Shown piece by piece: positions 32,918 through 41,587 of a DNA stretch of 64,000 nt. The stretch is from Tistlia consotensis USBA 355 (lineage in GTDB: Bacteria; Pseudomonadota; Alphaproteobacteria; Kiloniellales; DSM-21159): assembly GCF_900177295.1 (NCBI RefSeq), contig NZ_FWZX01000001.1, positions 62,001-126,000 on the forward strand, given 5' to 3'. The position numbers and the translations under genes are program-made. Position 1 is the first letter of the stretch. Each line of letters begins with the position of its first letter. The notes under the pieces are model-generated. The model saw nothing but the letters and a program-made list of their open reading frames with translations, did no database searches and had not been told where the DNA came from.

Positions 32918-33030
32918 AAGGAAGAGGAGGCCGGTAAGAGAAGGGCGGGCGACGCTTTCATCGCAGCAGAAGGGCGAAGCGGACGCAGCCGGCCCGCCGT
33001 CGGACGGCGGACCGGCCCGGCCGACGCCCC

Positions 33031-33648
33031 CTACCAGTCCTCGCGGCGGATCGCCGGCACGCTCTTCGGGTCGACGCCGAACTTCCTGAGGAACTCCTCG
33101 TACCAGGCCTGGGTCTGCCCGGTGTCGTAGTAGTAGGAGATCGCGGTGTTGACCCAGTCGCGCCAGCGCTTGTTCGGCTCCAGGCGCACCGCGACCTTGA
33201 CGCCCTCCTTGTTGAGGTCGTCCCAGGTCGAGATCTTCATGTCGTCGCGGGCCAGCACCGCGAGGGCGTACCAGAGCATCGGGTGCGCCGGGAAGTCGAC
33301 GGCGAGCGCGCGCTGCGGGGTCGCGTCGAGCACGAACATGATGTCGATCTTGTCGGCCTGCAGCGCGGCGATCGCGGTGCCCCAGGTCACCTCGACCGGC
33401 TCGAACTTGACGCCCAGCTCCTTGGCCATCTGCTTGCCCATGGCCGAGCCCAGGCCCTCCCACTCCCCGCTCGCCGGGTCCTTGGAGAACCAGGGCGGCG
33501 CCTCGGTGACGCCGACTCTCAGCGAACCGCGGTCGTGGATGGCGTCCCAGGTCGACGGCTCCTCGGCCGCCGCGGAGGGCGGCTGCAGGGCGGCGACGGC
33601 AAGGGCGAAGGCGGCGGCGAGGCACGCCAACGCGGTACGGCGAAGCAT
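33031..33648 (-). CDS. Family 3 amino-acid-binding protein with apparent internal deletion
   Basis: 205 residues including a signal peptide of about 28 (AALQPPSAAA then EEPS). The first lobe is normal (DRGSLRVGVTEAPPWFS; GTAIAALQADKIDIMFVLDA). After VKVAVRLEP the sequence jumps straight to NKRWRDWVNTAISYYYDTG, the C-terminal part of the family. The stretch that normally begins lobe two and carries ligand contacts, about 60-70 residues, is missing, with the frame kept. Mature length (about 178) is well below the usual 220-250. It may be inactive or have altered binding. It heads the operon, downstream of a GntR-type palindrome. Confidence 0.8.
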   Translation of the reverse strand: MLRRTALACLAAAFALAVAALQPPSAAAEEPSTWDAIHDRGSLRVGVTEAPPWFSKDPASGEWEGLGSAMGKQMAKELGVKFEPVEVTWGTAIAALQADKIDIMFVLDATPQRALAVDFPAHPMLWYALAVLARDDMKISTWDDLNKEGVKVAVRLEPNKRWRDWVNTAISYYYDTGQTQAWYEEFLRKFGVDPKSVPAIRREDW

Positions 33649-33722
33649 GGCTTGGTCCCCCTGTTCTCGCGTTCTCTCGACGCGTCCCCCACGGACGCGC
33701 GCTCTCCCGCAGCAAGCATCGT

Positions 33723-33740
33723 CAGATTGTCGACAATCTG
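33723..33740. promoter_or_regulatory. GntR (FCD-type) operator
   Basis: CAGATTGTCGACAATCTG is a perfect 18-base palindrome with the TTGTCGACAA core typical of FadR/FCD regulators. It lies 75 bases upstream of the binding-protein start (33648) on the minus strand and about 100 bases upstream of pyrE on the plus strand. The operon it precedes ends with an FCD regulator gene. Confidence 0.7.
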
Positions 33741-33835
33741 TCAATCGACAGAAGCCGCCGAAGGCCGCGACGGCCGTTGCCCGCCGCGCGGCCAGCGGCT
33801 ATCACCGGCGCGCGCAATCCGAGGAGTCTCCCGCC

Positions 33836-34504
33836 ATGACCGAGCACCAGCTGACCGACACGGCGCGCCTGGCCGCCGCGACCCTGCTCGAGATCGACGC
33901 CGTGCTGATCCGGCCGGACGAGCCCTTCACCTTCACCTCGGGCCGCAAGAGCCCGGTCTACGTCGACTGCCGCCGCATCATCTCCTTCCCGCGCGCCCGC
34001 GCCACCTTGATGCGCCTGGGCCTGGAGCAGCTGGCCCGCAGCGCCGGGGTCGAGGCCTTCGACGCCGTCGCCGGCGGCGAGACGGCGGGCATCCCCTTCG
34101 CGGCTTGGCTGAGCGACGCCCTGCACCTGCCGATGGTCTACGTGCGCAAGAAGCCCAAGGGCTTCGGCCGCAACGCCCAGATCGAGGGCACCTTTCCCGA
34201 GGGCGCGCGCGTCCTGCTGGTCGAGGACCTGGCGACCGACGGCGGCTCCAAGCTGGTCTTCATCGAGGCGCTGCGCGCCGCCGGCGCCGAGGTGAAGCAC
34301 TGCTTCGTCGTCTTCCACTACGGCATCTTCCCGCAGTCGACCGCCAGCCTCGCCGAGCAGGGCGTCGCCCTGCAGGGCCTGGCCACCTGGTGGGACGTGC
34401 TGGCCGTCGCCGAGGAGAGCGGGCGACTGACCGACGGCCAGGTCGCCGAGGTGCGCAGCTTCCTGACCGACCCCGACGGCTGGGCGGCGAGGCAGGCCGG
34501 CTGA
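33836..34504 (+). CDS. pyrE: Orotate phosphoribosyltransferase
   Basis: 222 residues. PyrE makes orotidine 5'-phosphate from orotate and PRPP in pyrimidine synthesis. The PRPP-binding motif is RVLLVEDLATDGGSK. FTFTSGRKSPVYVDCRR is the conserved front, and VYVRKKPKGFGRNAQIEG the flexible catalytic loop. The ATG at 33836 has GAGGAG about ten bases upstream. It is followed 11 bases later by a RidA-like gene whose ribosome site overlaps the pyrE stop. Confidence 0.93.
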   Translation: MTEHQLTDTARLAAATLLEIDAVLIRPDEPFTFTSGRKSPVYVDCRRIISFPRARATLMRLGLEQLARSAGVEAFDAVAGGETAGIPFAAWLSDALHLPMVYVRKKPKGFGRNAQIEGTFPEGARVLLVEDLATDGGSKLVFIEALRAAGAEVKHCFVVFHYGIFPQSTASLAEQGVALQGLATWWDVLAVAEESGRLTDGQVAEVRSFLTDPDGWAARQAG

Positions 34505-34515
34505 GGCCCCTTCCC

Positions 34516-34998
34516 TTGTCCGGGATCGAGGCGCGCCTGGCGGCGCTCGGCCTCGCGGTGCCGGAACCGCCGCGGGCGATCGGCACCTTCGTGCCGGGCG
34601 TGGTGCACCGGGACATCCTCTACGTCTCCGGCACCTACGGCACGGTCAAGGACGCAAGCGGCACGGACGTGATCCCGAAGCCGGGCAAGCTCGGCGCCGA
34701 GCTGACCGTCGCGGACGGCTACGAATCGGCGCGGCTGATGCTGCTCAACCACCTGGCCCTGGCGCGCGCGGTGCTCGGCGACCTGGCGCGCATCGAGCGG
34801 CCGATCCGCCTGGTCGGCTACGTCAACGCCGCACCCGGCTTCCAGGACGCGCCCTCGGTGCTGAACGGCGCCTCGGACCTCCTGATCGAGATCTTCGGCC
34901 GGGAGCGCGGCGGCCACGCCCGCATGGCGCTCTACCAGCACGAGCTGGCGCGCAACGCCCCGATCGCCGGCGAGATCAGCTTCGCCCTCAAGGACTGA
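34516..34998 (+). CDS. RidA/YjgF-family protein
   Basis: 160 residues. The RidA fold is recognised from VVHRDILYVSGTYGTVKDAS, IERPIRLVGYVNAAPGFQDA, LNGASDLLIEIFG and GGHARMALYQHELARNAPI. RidA proteins hydrolyse reactive enamine/imine intermediates, but this longer type (YjgH-like or YjgF-related) is less well characterised. The start is probably the TTG at 34516, with TGAGG (the pyrE stop plus two bases) nine bases upstream, so it is coupled to pyrE. Confidence 0.75.
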   Translation: MSGIEARLAALGLAVPEPPRAIGTFVPGVVHRDILYVSGTYGTVKDASGTDVIPKPGKLGAELTVADGYESARLMLLNHLALARAVLGDLARIERPIRLVGYVNAAPGFQDAPSVLNGASDLLIEIFGRERGGHARMALYQHELARNAPIAGEISFALKD

Positions 34999-35116
34999 GG
35001 GCCCGGCGCCCGCCGGCACCGCCCAGCCCTGGGGCAGCTGGCCCGAGGTCTGCGGTCTCGGCGCCCTGCTGACCTTCGCCGCCCTGCTGGCGGGACGGAT
35101 CGGGGCACCGCGGTGA
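34999..35116 (+). pseudogene. Possible remnant of a membrane-protein C-terminus
   Basis: One plus-strand frame ends at TGA 35114-35116 and reads GSWPEVCGLGALLTFAALLAGR, like the last membrane helix of a transporter. It has no start codon of its own and its upstream part runs into the ridA gene in another frame. Either a decayed gene end or chance. From 35117 to 35244 I see nothing but the leader of the next gene. Confidence 0.25.
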
Positions 35117-35244
35117 GGGCGGCGATCCTGGGGCCCCCGGGACGAATTGACGCGGCCGGCCGGCCGGAACGTCGTCCTCGCGGGCCCCGTTGTCGCGATC
35201 AACGGCCGGTGACCGCCGGTTCAGCAACAAACTGGAGGATCTCC

Positions 35245-36036
35245 ATGCGGAAGCTTCCGTACCTGACGACCACCGCCCTGCTCGCCGCCGGCCTGCTGGC
35301 GGCCCCGGCCTTCGCGGCCGGCAACGACGCCCACATGAACAGCGGCGCCGGCGCGACCGGCACGGCACCCGCGGCGACGAGCGACATGAGCGGCTCGGCC
35401 GGCATGAAGGCGACGACAGACATGAAGACCGGCGCGACGAAGACCGGCTCGGACTCCGTCGCCGATGCGAAGAGCCTGATCGAGCGCGCGACCGGCGTCG
35501 TCCACAAGATGAAGGCCGACCCGAAGATGGCCGCGCTGCTGCAGCGCGCCAAGGGCGTCTACGTCGTGCCCGACTACGCCAAGGGCGCGCTGATCGCCGG
35601 CGCCAAGGGCGGCGAGGGCGTGATGCTGGCCCACCGGGACGGCAAGTGGAGCAGCCCCGCCTTCTACGACATGGGCGCGATCACGATCGGCGCCCAGGCC
35701 GGCGTCTCCGCCGGTCCGATCGCGATGGTGCTGATGGACCAGAAGGCGGTCGACAGCTTCAAGCAGCAGAACAACTGGTCGCTCGATGCCGGCGCCGACC
35801 TGACGGTCGTCGACTACTCGAAGATGGCCGAGGCCGCGGGCGGCAAGGGCGACATCGTGATGTGGTCCGGTGCCGGCGGCGCCTTCGCCGGCGGTGACGT
35901 CGGGGTCAGCGACATCTCCTTCGACCAGGACGCGACCCAGGCCTACTACGGCAAGGCCGTGACCCCGAGCCAGCTGATCAGCGGCACGGCGGGGGTGCAG
36001 CAGGCCCAGCGCCTGCGTGCCGCCTTGTCGGGCTGA
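35245..36036 (+). CDS. Secreted SYLF/Ysc84-domain lipid-binding protein
   Basis: 263 residues. A signal peptide (AAGLLAAPAFA, cleavage near residue 25) is followed by a Ser/Thr/Met/Gly-rich linker of about 45 residues. The SYLF domain follows: KMAALLQRAKGVYVVPDYAKG, AGAKGGEGVMLAHRDGKWSS, and YDMGAITIGAQAGVSAGPIAMV. SYLF domains bind phosphoinositides in eukaryotes; bacterial members are exported and poorly understood. The ATG at 35245 follows CTGGAGG. A strong terminator lies just downstream, so it is a single-gene unit. Confidence 0.85.
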   Translation: MRKLPYLTTTALLAAGLLAAPAFAAGNDAHMNSGAGATGTAPAATSDMSGSAGMKATTDMKTGATKTGSDSVADAKSLIERATGVVHKMKADPKMAALLQRAKGVYVVPDYAKGALIAGAKGGEGVMLAHRDGKWSSPAFYDMGAITIGAQAGVSAGPIAMVLMDQKAVDSFKQQNNWSLDAGADLTVVDYSKMAEAAGGKGDIVMWSGAGGAFAGGDVGVSDISFDQDATQAYYGKAVTPSQLISGTAGVQQAQRLRAALSG

Positions 36037-36067
36037 TCCCGACCCTTCGCGACGTTTCCGGGCGCGC

Positions 36068-36110
36068 GGCGGCGGTCCGGCTCCGGCCGGGCCGCCGCCT
36101 CTATTATAAT
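36068..36110 (+). terminator. Rho-independent terminator after the SYLF gene
   Basis: GGCGGCGGTCCGG (36068-36080) pairs with CCGGGCCGCCGCC (36087-36099) over 13 bases with one G-T pair. It is followed by the A/T-rich tract TCTATTATAATATTT. Part of the A/T tract (TATAAT at 36105-36110) could also serve as a -10 box for the next gene. Confidence 0.75.
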
Positions 36111-36135
36111 ATTTATTTCACTTAACGACATCGTC

Positions 36136-36152
36136 GATAATCGTCATTTATC
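36136..36152. promoter_or_regulatory. Candidate LysR site upstream of the PhnZ-like gene
   Basis: GATAA-N7-TTATC (36136-36152) is an inverted repeat meeting the T-N11-A form, about 32 bases upstream of the phnZ-like start, in an A+T-rich patch. The word ATCGTCATTT within it resembles ATTGTCATTA (39173-39182) in the leader of the AEP-type LysR gene. Confidence 0.4.
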
Positions 36153-36183
36153 CGGCGGCGAGACTTGAGGGAGGATCGGCGCC

Positions 36184-36732
36184 GTGGACATCGAGACGCT
36201 GTTCGGGTTGTTCGACGCCAAGGGAGCGGAAAGCTATGGCGAGTCGGTGACCCAGATCGAGCATGCCCTGCAGTGCGCCCACCTGGCCGAAGCGGAGGGC
36301 GCCTCGGGCGCGCTGGTCACGGCGGCGCTGCTGCACGACGTCGGCCATCTCCTGCACCGGGACACCCGCGCCGCCTACGAGCGCGCCGTCGACGACCGCC
36401 ACGAGGCGCTGGCGGCCAAGGCCCTGGCCGGCCTGTTCGGCCCCGAGGTCTGCGAGCCGATCCGCCTGCACGTCGACGCCAAGCGCTACCTCTGCCTGCG
36501 CGAGCCCGGCTACTTCGGCTCGCTCTCGCCGACCTCGGTCATGACCCTGCGCCTGCAGGGCGGCCCGATGGACGCGGCGGAAGCCGACGCCTTCGAGCGC
36601 GACCCGCACTTCGAGGACGCCGTCCGCCTGCGCCGCTGGGACGAGGGCGGCAAGGTGCCGGACAGGGCGACGCCGGCGCTCGCGCACTTCCGCGCGATTG
36701 CCGAGCGCTGTCTCGCCCCGACGGACCGCTGA
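36184..36732 (+). CDS. PhnZ/TmpB-like HD-domain mixed-valent di-iron oxygenase
   Basis: 182 residues. The PhnZ signature is extensive: QIEHALQCAHLAEAEG, AALLHDVGHLLH, LHVDAKRYLCL, LSPTSVMTLRLQGGPM and DAVRLRRWDEGGKV. The six expected iron ligands are present as His27, His51, Asp52, His73, His96 and Asp153, and Glu20 matches the substrate-binding Glu. The Tyr that closes the site in PhnZ is not at its usual place; Tyr18 is one residue off (from memory of the family). Such enzymes cleave the C-P bond of hydroxylated aminoethylphosphonates, giving glycine (PhnZ) or glycine betaine (TmpB) plus phosphate. The GTG at 36184 has GGGAGGA upstream. The 2-oxoglutarate hydroxylase partner (PhnY/TmpA) is not in the window. 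Confidence 0.85.
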   Translation: MDIETLFGLFDAKGAESYGESVTQIEHALQCAHLAEAEGASGALVTAALLHDVGHLLHRDTRAAYERAVDDRHEALAAKALAGLFGPEVCEPIRLHVDAKRYLCLREPGYFGSLSPTSVMTLRLQGGPMDAAEADAFERDPHFEDAVRLRRWDEGGKVPDRATPALAHFRAIAERCLAPTDR

Positions 36733-36740
36733 GGCGAGCC

Positions 36741-38273
36741 ATGGCCCACCGCCCGGGCCGCAAGGTTCTGCTGATCGTCGCCGACCAGTGGCGCGGCGAC
36801 ACGCTGGAGAGCCTCGGCCACCCCTGCGTCGCGACGCCGAACCTGAGCCGGCTGGCCGCGCGCGGCACGACCTTCGCCCGTCATTTCGTCCAGGGCACGC
36901 CCTGCGGCCCGAGCCGCGCCTCGCTGGCGACGGGCCAGTACCTGATGAATCACCGGGTCGCGACCAACTGGACGCCGACCTCGGCGGGCCTGCCGAGCCT
37001 GCCCCGGCTGCTGCGCGCCGCCGGCGTCGCGCCCTGCCTGATCGGCTACACCACGACGATCCCCGACCCGCGGGTCACGCCGCACGACGACCCGCGCTTC
37101 CGGCACTGGAGCATCGCCGAGGGCTGGGAGGTGCTGCGCCCCTTCGAGGCCGGGCGCGAGGCCTACCTGCGCTGGCTCGAGGGCCGCGGGCATCCGAGGC
37201 TGGAGAGCTACGAGGCCCATTTCGCGACGCTGCGGGGTGAGCTGGCCCGCGGACCCTTCGCGGCCGAGGAGCACGACAGCCGCTGGCTCGCCGAGGCCGC
37301 CGTCGAGTTCCTGCGCCGCCCGCCGGAGGGCGACTGGCTGCTGCACCTGGGCTTCTTCAGGCCGCACCCGCCGCTCGCGGCGCCGGAGGCCTACCTCGCG
37401 CCCTACCGCGGCATCGAGCCGCCGGCTCCGACGGCCTGCGACCCGGCCGGCACCCACCCCTACCTCGAGGCCCTGCGCCGCGGCACCCGGGCGACGGTCG
37501 CGCACCCGGCCCTGGAGGGGCTCGCCGCCGAGCTGTCGCCGGCCGAGGTCGCCGAGCTGCGCCGCGCCTACTACGCGCTCTGCAGCGAGGTCGACGCCGA
37601 GGTCGGCCGGGTCCTGGCGGTGCTGGAGGAGAGCGGGCAGCTCGACGAGACGCTGGTGCTCTTCACCAGCGACCACGGCGAACAGCTCGGCGACCAGGGC
37701 CTGGTCGGCAAGCGCGGCCTGACCGGCGCCTCCTTCCACGTGCCGCTGGTCGTCGCCGCGCCCGGCGCCACGGGGGCCGGGGGCGGCCGGGTGGTCGAGC
37801 GCTTCACCGAGGCGGTCGACCTGCTGCCGACGATCCTCGACTGGCTCGGCGCCGAGATCCCGCCGTCCTGCGACGGCCGCTCGCTGCTGCCCTTCCTCGC
37901 CGGCGAGACCCCGGAGGACTGGCGCGGCTTCGCCGTCTACGAGCAGGACTTCCGCGACGTCCTGGGCACGGAGGTCCCGCTGCCCCTCGGGCGCGAGGAG
38001 GCCTGCTTCATGGCACTGCGCGACGAGCGCTGGGCCTTCGTCCATTTCGCCGGCCTGCCGCCGGCGCTCTTCGACCTCGCAGAGGACCCCGGGGAGACCC
38101 GCAACCTCGCCGATGACCCGGCCCATGCCGGCGTCGTCGCCGACTGCACGCGGCGCCTGCTGACCCACCGGCTGCGCCACGCCGACCGCACCCTGACCAG
38201 CTGGCGGGTGACGCCGGCCGGCCTGGTCCGCGACGGGAGGGACAGCGCGCCGGAGCTCGCGACCCCGGCCTAG
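36741..38273 (+). CDS. Formylglycine-type sulfatase / phosphonate monoester hydrolase
   Basis: 510 residues of the alkaline-phosphatase-superfamily sulfatase type. The nucleophile motif CGPSR (Cys55-Arg59) matches CxPSR, where Cys is oxidised to formylglycine. Metal ligands are in VADQWRGDTLE near residue 15 and in FTSDHGEQLGDQ near 315. Phosphonate monoester hydrolases and arylsulfatases share this motif. Location nine bases after the PhnZ-like gene favours a phosphonate or phosphate ester as substrate (inference). A formylglycine-generating enzyme must be encoded elsewhere. Its TAG stop overlaps the stop of the convergent LysR gene in CTAG. Confidence 0.83.
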   Translation: MAHRPGRKVLLIVADQWRGDTLESLGHPCVATPNLSRLAARGTTFARHFVQGTPCGPSRASLATGQYLMNHRVATNWTPTSAGLPSLPRLLRAAGVAPCLIGYTTTIPDPRVTPHDDPRFRHWSIAEGWEVLRPFEAGREAYLRWLEGRGHPRLESYEAHFATLRGELARGPFAAEEHDSRWLAEAAVEFLRRPPEGDWLLHLGFFRPHPPLAAPEAYLAPYRGIEPPAPTACDPAGTHPYLEALRRGTRATVAHPALEGLAAELSPAEVAELRRAYYALCSEVDAEVGRVLAVLEESGQLDETLVLFTSDHGEQLGDQGLVGKRGLTGASFHVPLVVAAPGATGAGGGRVVERFTEAVDLLPTILDWLGAEIPPSCDGRSLLPFLAGETPEDWRGFAVYEQDFRDVLGTEVPLPLGREEACFMALRDERWAFVHFAGLPPALFDLAEDPGETRNLADDPAHAGVVADCTRRLLTHRLRHADRTLTSWRVTPAGLVRDGRDSAPELATPA

Positions 38274-39157
38274 GCGCCCTCGAGCTGCTCGACGGCGAGG
38301 CGGACCAGGGCACCGACGGCGCCGAGCCCGGCCAGGTCCGTGCGGCAGGTCAGGTAGACGTCGGCGCCCAGGTCGGCGCCGAGACCGGGGGGGCAGTCGA
38401 GCCGGACCGTCGCCAGGCGCCGGTCCTCGCCGACCTCGCCGGAGAAGACCACCCCCAGGCCGAGGCCGGCCGCCGCCGCCTCCTTGACCATCTCCCGGCT
38501 GCCCAGGCTGGCCACGCTGCGCGGCTCGACGCCGGCCTTGCGCAGGGCGGCCAGGAAGACCGCGCGCGTCACCGAGCCCTCCTCGCGCAGCACCAGCGGC
38601 AGACCGGCGAGCTCGCGCGGCGTGACGCTGCCGCGCGCGGCCAGCGGATGGTCGCCCGGCGCGACCAGCACGATCTCCTGCCGGCCGAGCGCCAGGTTGA
38701 AGTACTGCGCGTCGCAGGTGATCTGCGAGGCGAAGATGACGTCGACCCGGCTGGCCGCCAGGTCGGCCGTCAGCTGGTCGGTGTTGCCGACCTGGAGCGC
38801 CAGCTCGATCCCCGGATAGAGCGCGGCATAGCGCGCGACCAGGCTGAGCACCGTGGCCGGGGTCGAGAGGCCGATGCGCAGCAGGCCGCGCCGCAGCTCG
38901 CGGGTCGCCGCCATCTCGTGCTGGATCTCCTCCAGCGTGCGCACGATGCGCTGCACGGGGCCGAGCAGCCGCTGGCCGTCGGCGGTCAGCTCGGCCCGCG
39001 CGCCGCCGCGCACGAAGAGCAGCGTGCCGAGCGACTCCTCCAGCGCCTTGACCTGCACGGTCACGGCCGGCTGCGTCACGCCGAGCCGCTGGGCGGCCAG
39101 CGAAAAGCTGCCGGTCTGGGCGACCGCGTGGAAGGCGCGCATCTGGCTGAAGTTCAT
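38270..39157 (-). CDS. LysR-family regulator of the aminoethylphosphonate-catabolism type
   Basis: 295 residues from the ATG at 39157 (an ATG at 39193 would add twelve). DNA-binding domain FSQMRAFHAVAQTGSFSLAA and LGVTQPAVTVQVKALEE. The effector domain shows LVLREEGSVTRAVF and GSREMVKEAAAAGLGLGVVF, which closely follow the pattern of LysR proteins tied to 2-aminoethylphosphonate breakdown. It is divergent from the UgpB-like gene and convergent with the sulfatase gene, so it probably controls this whole module. Confidence 0.82.
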   Translation of the reverse strand: MNFSQMRAFHAVAQTGSFSLAAQRLGVTQPAVTVQVKALEESLGTLLFVRGGARAELTADGQRLLGPVQRIVRTLEEIQHEMAATRELRRGLLRIGLSTPATVLSLVARYAALYPGIELALQVGNTDQLTADLAASRVDVIFASQITCDAQYFNLALGRQEIVLVAPGDHPLAARGSVTPRELAGLPLVLREEGSVTRAVFLAALRKAGVEPRSVASLGSREMVKEAAAAGLGLGVVFSGEVGEDRRLATVRLDCPPGLGADLGADVYLTCRTDLAGLGAVGALVRLAVEQLEGA

Positions 39158-39307
39158 CGAGCCTGCAACACGATTGTCATTAGGTAAATTCATATCACCG
39201 TCACAGCCATAAAGTATTTCTTATTCCGCTGCCGCTCACGGCGGCAGGGCGTCGCAGGGCGCCTGCGCTTTCCCGCGTTCCCCGTTCCCGAATGGAAGGA
39301 GCCTCCA
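39158..39307. promoter_or_regulatory. Divergent promoter region, LysR / UgpB-like operon
   Basis: An A+T-rich stretch (about 39170-39230) lies between the two starts and contains ATTGTCATTA (39173-39182), similar to ATCGTCATTT upstream of the phnZ-like gene. The UgpB-like ATG at 39308 has AGGAG six bases upstream. No perfect palindrome is seen. Confidence 0.4.
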
Positions 39308-40618
39308 ATGTCGTTGCGCATCCTCGGCATGCTGGCCGCCGGAACGCTCGCCGCCCTGGCGTCGAGCGCTGCCCAGGCCGCCACCGAAGTCGACTTCTGG
39401 CACGCGTTCTCTCCCGACATCAAGCTGGGCAAGGTTCTGACCCGCTACGTCGAGGAGTTCAATGCCAGCCAGGACGACTACAAGGTCGTGCTGACCTACA
39501 AGGGCACCTACGACGACACGGTCAACGCGACCATCGCGGCCTACCGCGCCGGCAAGCAGCCGGCGATCGTGCAGGTCCAGGCCAACGCCGCGCCGACGCT
39601 GATCTTCTCCAGCGCCATCAAGCCGGTCGACGACGTCATGGCCGAGGCGGGCATCGAGGTCGACTGGTCGCGCTACCTCGAGCCGGTGATGGCCATGTAC
39701 CGGTACAAGGGCAAGCAGATGGCCATGCCCTTCAACACCTCGACGCCGCTGATGTGGTACAACGCCGACGCCTTCCAGAAAGCCGGGATCGACAAGATCC
39801 CCGCGACCTGGACCGAGCTCGAGGCGGCCGCCCGCAGGCTCAAGGCCGCCGGCTACCCCTGCCCGGTCACCTCGGCCTGGCAGGAGTGGGTGCTGCTCAA
39901 GAACTACGCCTTCGTGCAGGACCTGCCGCTCGCCACCGAGGGCAACGGCATGGATGGCCCGGACGCCCGGCTGGTGTTCAACCACAACGGCGTGGTCGAG
40001 CAGCTCGCCCGCATCGGCCGCTGGTCCAAGGAGGGGCTCTTCGAGTACCAGGGTCGCCAGTGGACCGGCGCGCACCAGGCCTTCTACGCCGAGCGCTGCG
40101 CGGTGCTGCTGGAGAGCTCGGCCGGCTACGGCGGCATCTCGCAGAACGCCAAGTTCAAGTTCGGCGCGGCCGTGCTGCCGGTCGAGGAGGGCACGAAGAC
40201 GCCGCGCAACACCTTCATCGGCGGTGCCGGGCTGTTCGTCATGAAGGGGCTCGACAAGGCCGTCTACGACGGCGCCGCGGCCTTCTTCAAGTTCCTGTCG
40301 GCGCCCGAGCTGCAGTTCGACTGGCACCGGAACTCGGGCTACGTGCCGATCACGGTCGACGCCTACGAGCTGGCCAGGAAGCAGGGCTACTACGAGAAGT
40401 TCCCGCACCAGGAGCTGGCGATCAAGGAGCTGCTGCGCCAGCCGAGCGAGAACACCCGCGGCATCCGCCTCGGCTACCTCGTGCAGATCGACGAGATCCT
40501 CAACGAGGAGATGGAGAAGATCTGGTCCCAGGAGAAGAGCGCACAGCAGGCCGCCGACGACATGGTCCGGCGCGCCGACCCGCTGCTCGCGCGCTTCGCC
40601 AAGACCGTCGCCGACTGA
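39308..40618 (+). CDS. UgpB-like ABC solute-binding protein
   Basis: 436 residues with a signal peptide of about 23 ([11 protein letters not shown] then ATEV). The UgpB pattern is clear: [46 protein letters not shown], and [20 protein letters not shown]. UgpB proteins bind sn-glycerol 3-phosphate and glycerophosphodiesters. In this gene neighbourhood a glyceryl or other ester of a phosphonate is a reasonable ligand (inference). It is followed by two permease genes but no ATPase gene. Confidence 0.87.
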   Translation: MSLRILGMLAAGTLAALASSAAQAATEVDFWHAFSPDIKLGKVLTRYVEEFNASQDDYKVVLTYKGTYDDTVNATIAAYRAGKQPAIVQVQANAAPTLIFSSAIKPVDDVMAEAGIEVDWSRYLEPVMAMYRYKGKQMAMPFNTSTPLMWYNADAFQKAGIDKIPATWTELEAAARRLKAAGYPCPVTSAWQEWVLLKNYAFVQDLPLATEGNGMDGPDARLVFNHNGVVEQLARIGRWSKEGLFEYQGRQWTGAHQAFYAERCAVLLESSAGYGGISQNAKFKFGAAVLPVEEGTKTPRNTFIGGAGLFVMKGLDKAVYDGAAAFFKFLSAPELQFDWHRNSGYVPITVDAYELARKQGYYEKFPHQELAIKELLRQPSENTRGIRLGYLVQIDEILNEEMEKIWSQEKSAQQAADDMVRRADPLLARFAKTVAD

Positions 40619-40692
40619 GGAAGCGGACGCGCCGGCCGGCCCTCTCCCCCGCCCCCGCGGCGGGAGGGGGTCGGCGGGCCGTTCCCGTCACC

Positions 40693-41586
40693 GTGGCAAT
40701 CCGAGGCAAAGACGTCGTCTTCAAGGGCCGTGCCCTGCCCTGGCTGCTGCTCGCCCCGCAGCTGCTGGTCCTGGCGGTCTTCTTCTTCTGGCCGGCGGGC
40801 CGGGGCATCGTCGAGGCCTTCTTCCTCTCCGATCCCTTCCTCGACCGCTCGATCTACGTCGGGCTCGACAACTTCCGGGCGCTCTTCGCCTCGCCCGAAT
40901 ACTGGGACTCGGTCTGGCTGACCCTCCGGTTCTCGGCGGCGACGACGCTGCTGTCGATGAGCGTCGCGCTGGCGCTGGCGGTCGCCGCCGACCGGGTGCT
41001 GCGCCGCTCGCTGCTGCTGCGCTCCCTGGTCATCTGGCCCTATGCCGTGGCGCCGGCGATCGCCGGCATGCTGTGGCTGTTCCTGTTCCACCCGGCCTTC
41101 GGCGTGCTGGCCCTGGCGCTGCGCGACCTCGGCGTCGGCTGGAACCCGCTGCTCGACGGCGGCGACGCGATGCTGCTGATCGTCGCCGCCGCCGCCTGGA
41201 AGCAGGTCTCCTACAACTTCGTCTTCTTCCTCGCCGGCCTGCAGGCGATCCCGGCCAGCCTGATCGAGGCCGCGGCGATCGACGGCGCCGGCCCGGCCCG
41301 GCGGCTGCGCGACCTCGTGCTGCCGCTGCTCGGGCCGACCAGCTTCTTCCTGCTGGTCATGAACGTGATCTACGCCTTCTTCGAGACCTTCGGCATCGTC
41401 GACGCGATCACCGGCGGCGGGCCCGGCGGCGCCACCCGCCTGCTGGTCTACAAGGTCTATAAGGACGGCTTCCAGGCCCAGGACCTCGGCTCCTCGGCGG
41501 CCCAGTCGATCGTGCTGATGGTCATCGTCGTCGCCCTGACCATCCTGCAGTTCCGCTTCGTCGAGAAGCGCGTGAGCTACGCCTGA
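40693..41586 (+). CDS. UgpA-like ABC transporter permease
   Basis: 297 residues with about six membrane helices. [19 protein letters not shown] opens the membrane part, GLDNFRALF is conserved, and [20 protein letters not shown] is the EAA loop that contacts the ATPase. [20 protein letters not shown] is typical of UgpA. I used the GTG at 40693; a GGAGGGGG stretch lies farther upstream than ideal, so the start is uncertain. UgpE starts one base after its stop. Confidence 0.87.
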   Translation: MAIRGKDVVFKGRALPWLLLAPQLLVLAVFFFWPAGRGIVEAFFLSDPFLDRSIYVGLDNFRALFASPEYWDSVWLTLRFSAATTLLSMSVALALAVAADRVLRRSLLLRSLVIWPYAVAPAIAGMLWLFLFHPAFGVLALALRDLGVGWNPLLDGGDAMLLIVAAAAWKQVSYNFVFFLAGLQAIPASLIEAAAIDGAGPARRLRDLVLPLLGPTSFFLLVMNVIYAFFETFGIVDAITGGGPGGATRLLVYKVYKDGFQAQDLGSSAAQSIVLMVIVVALTILQFRFVEKRVSYA

Positions 41587-41587
41587 G

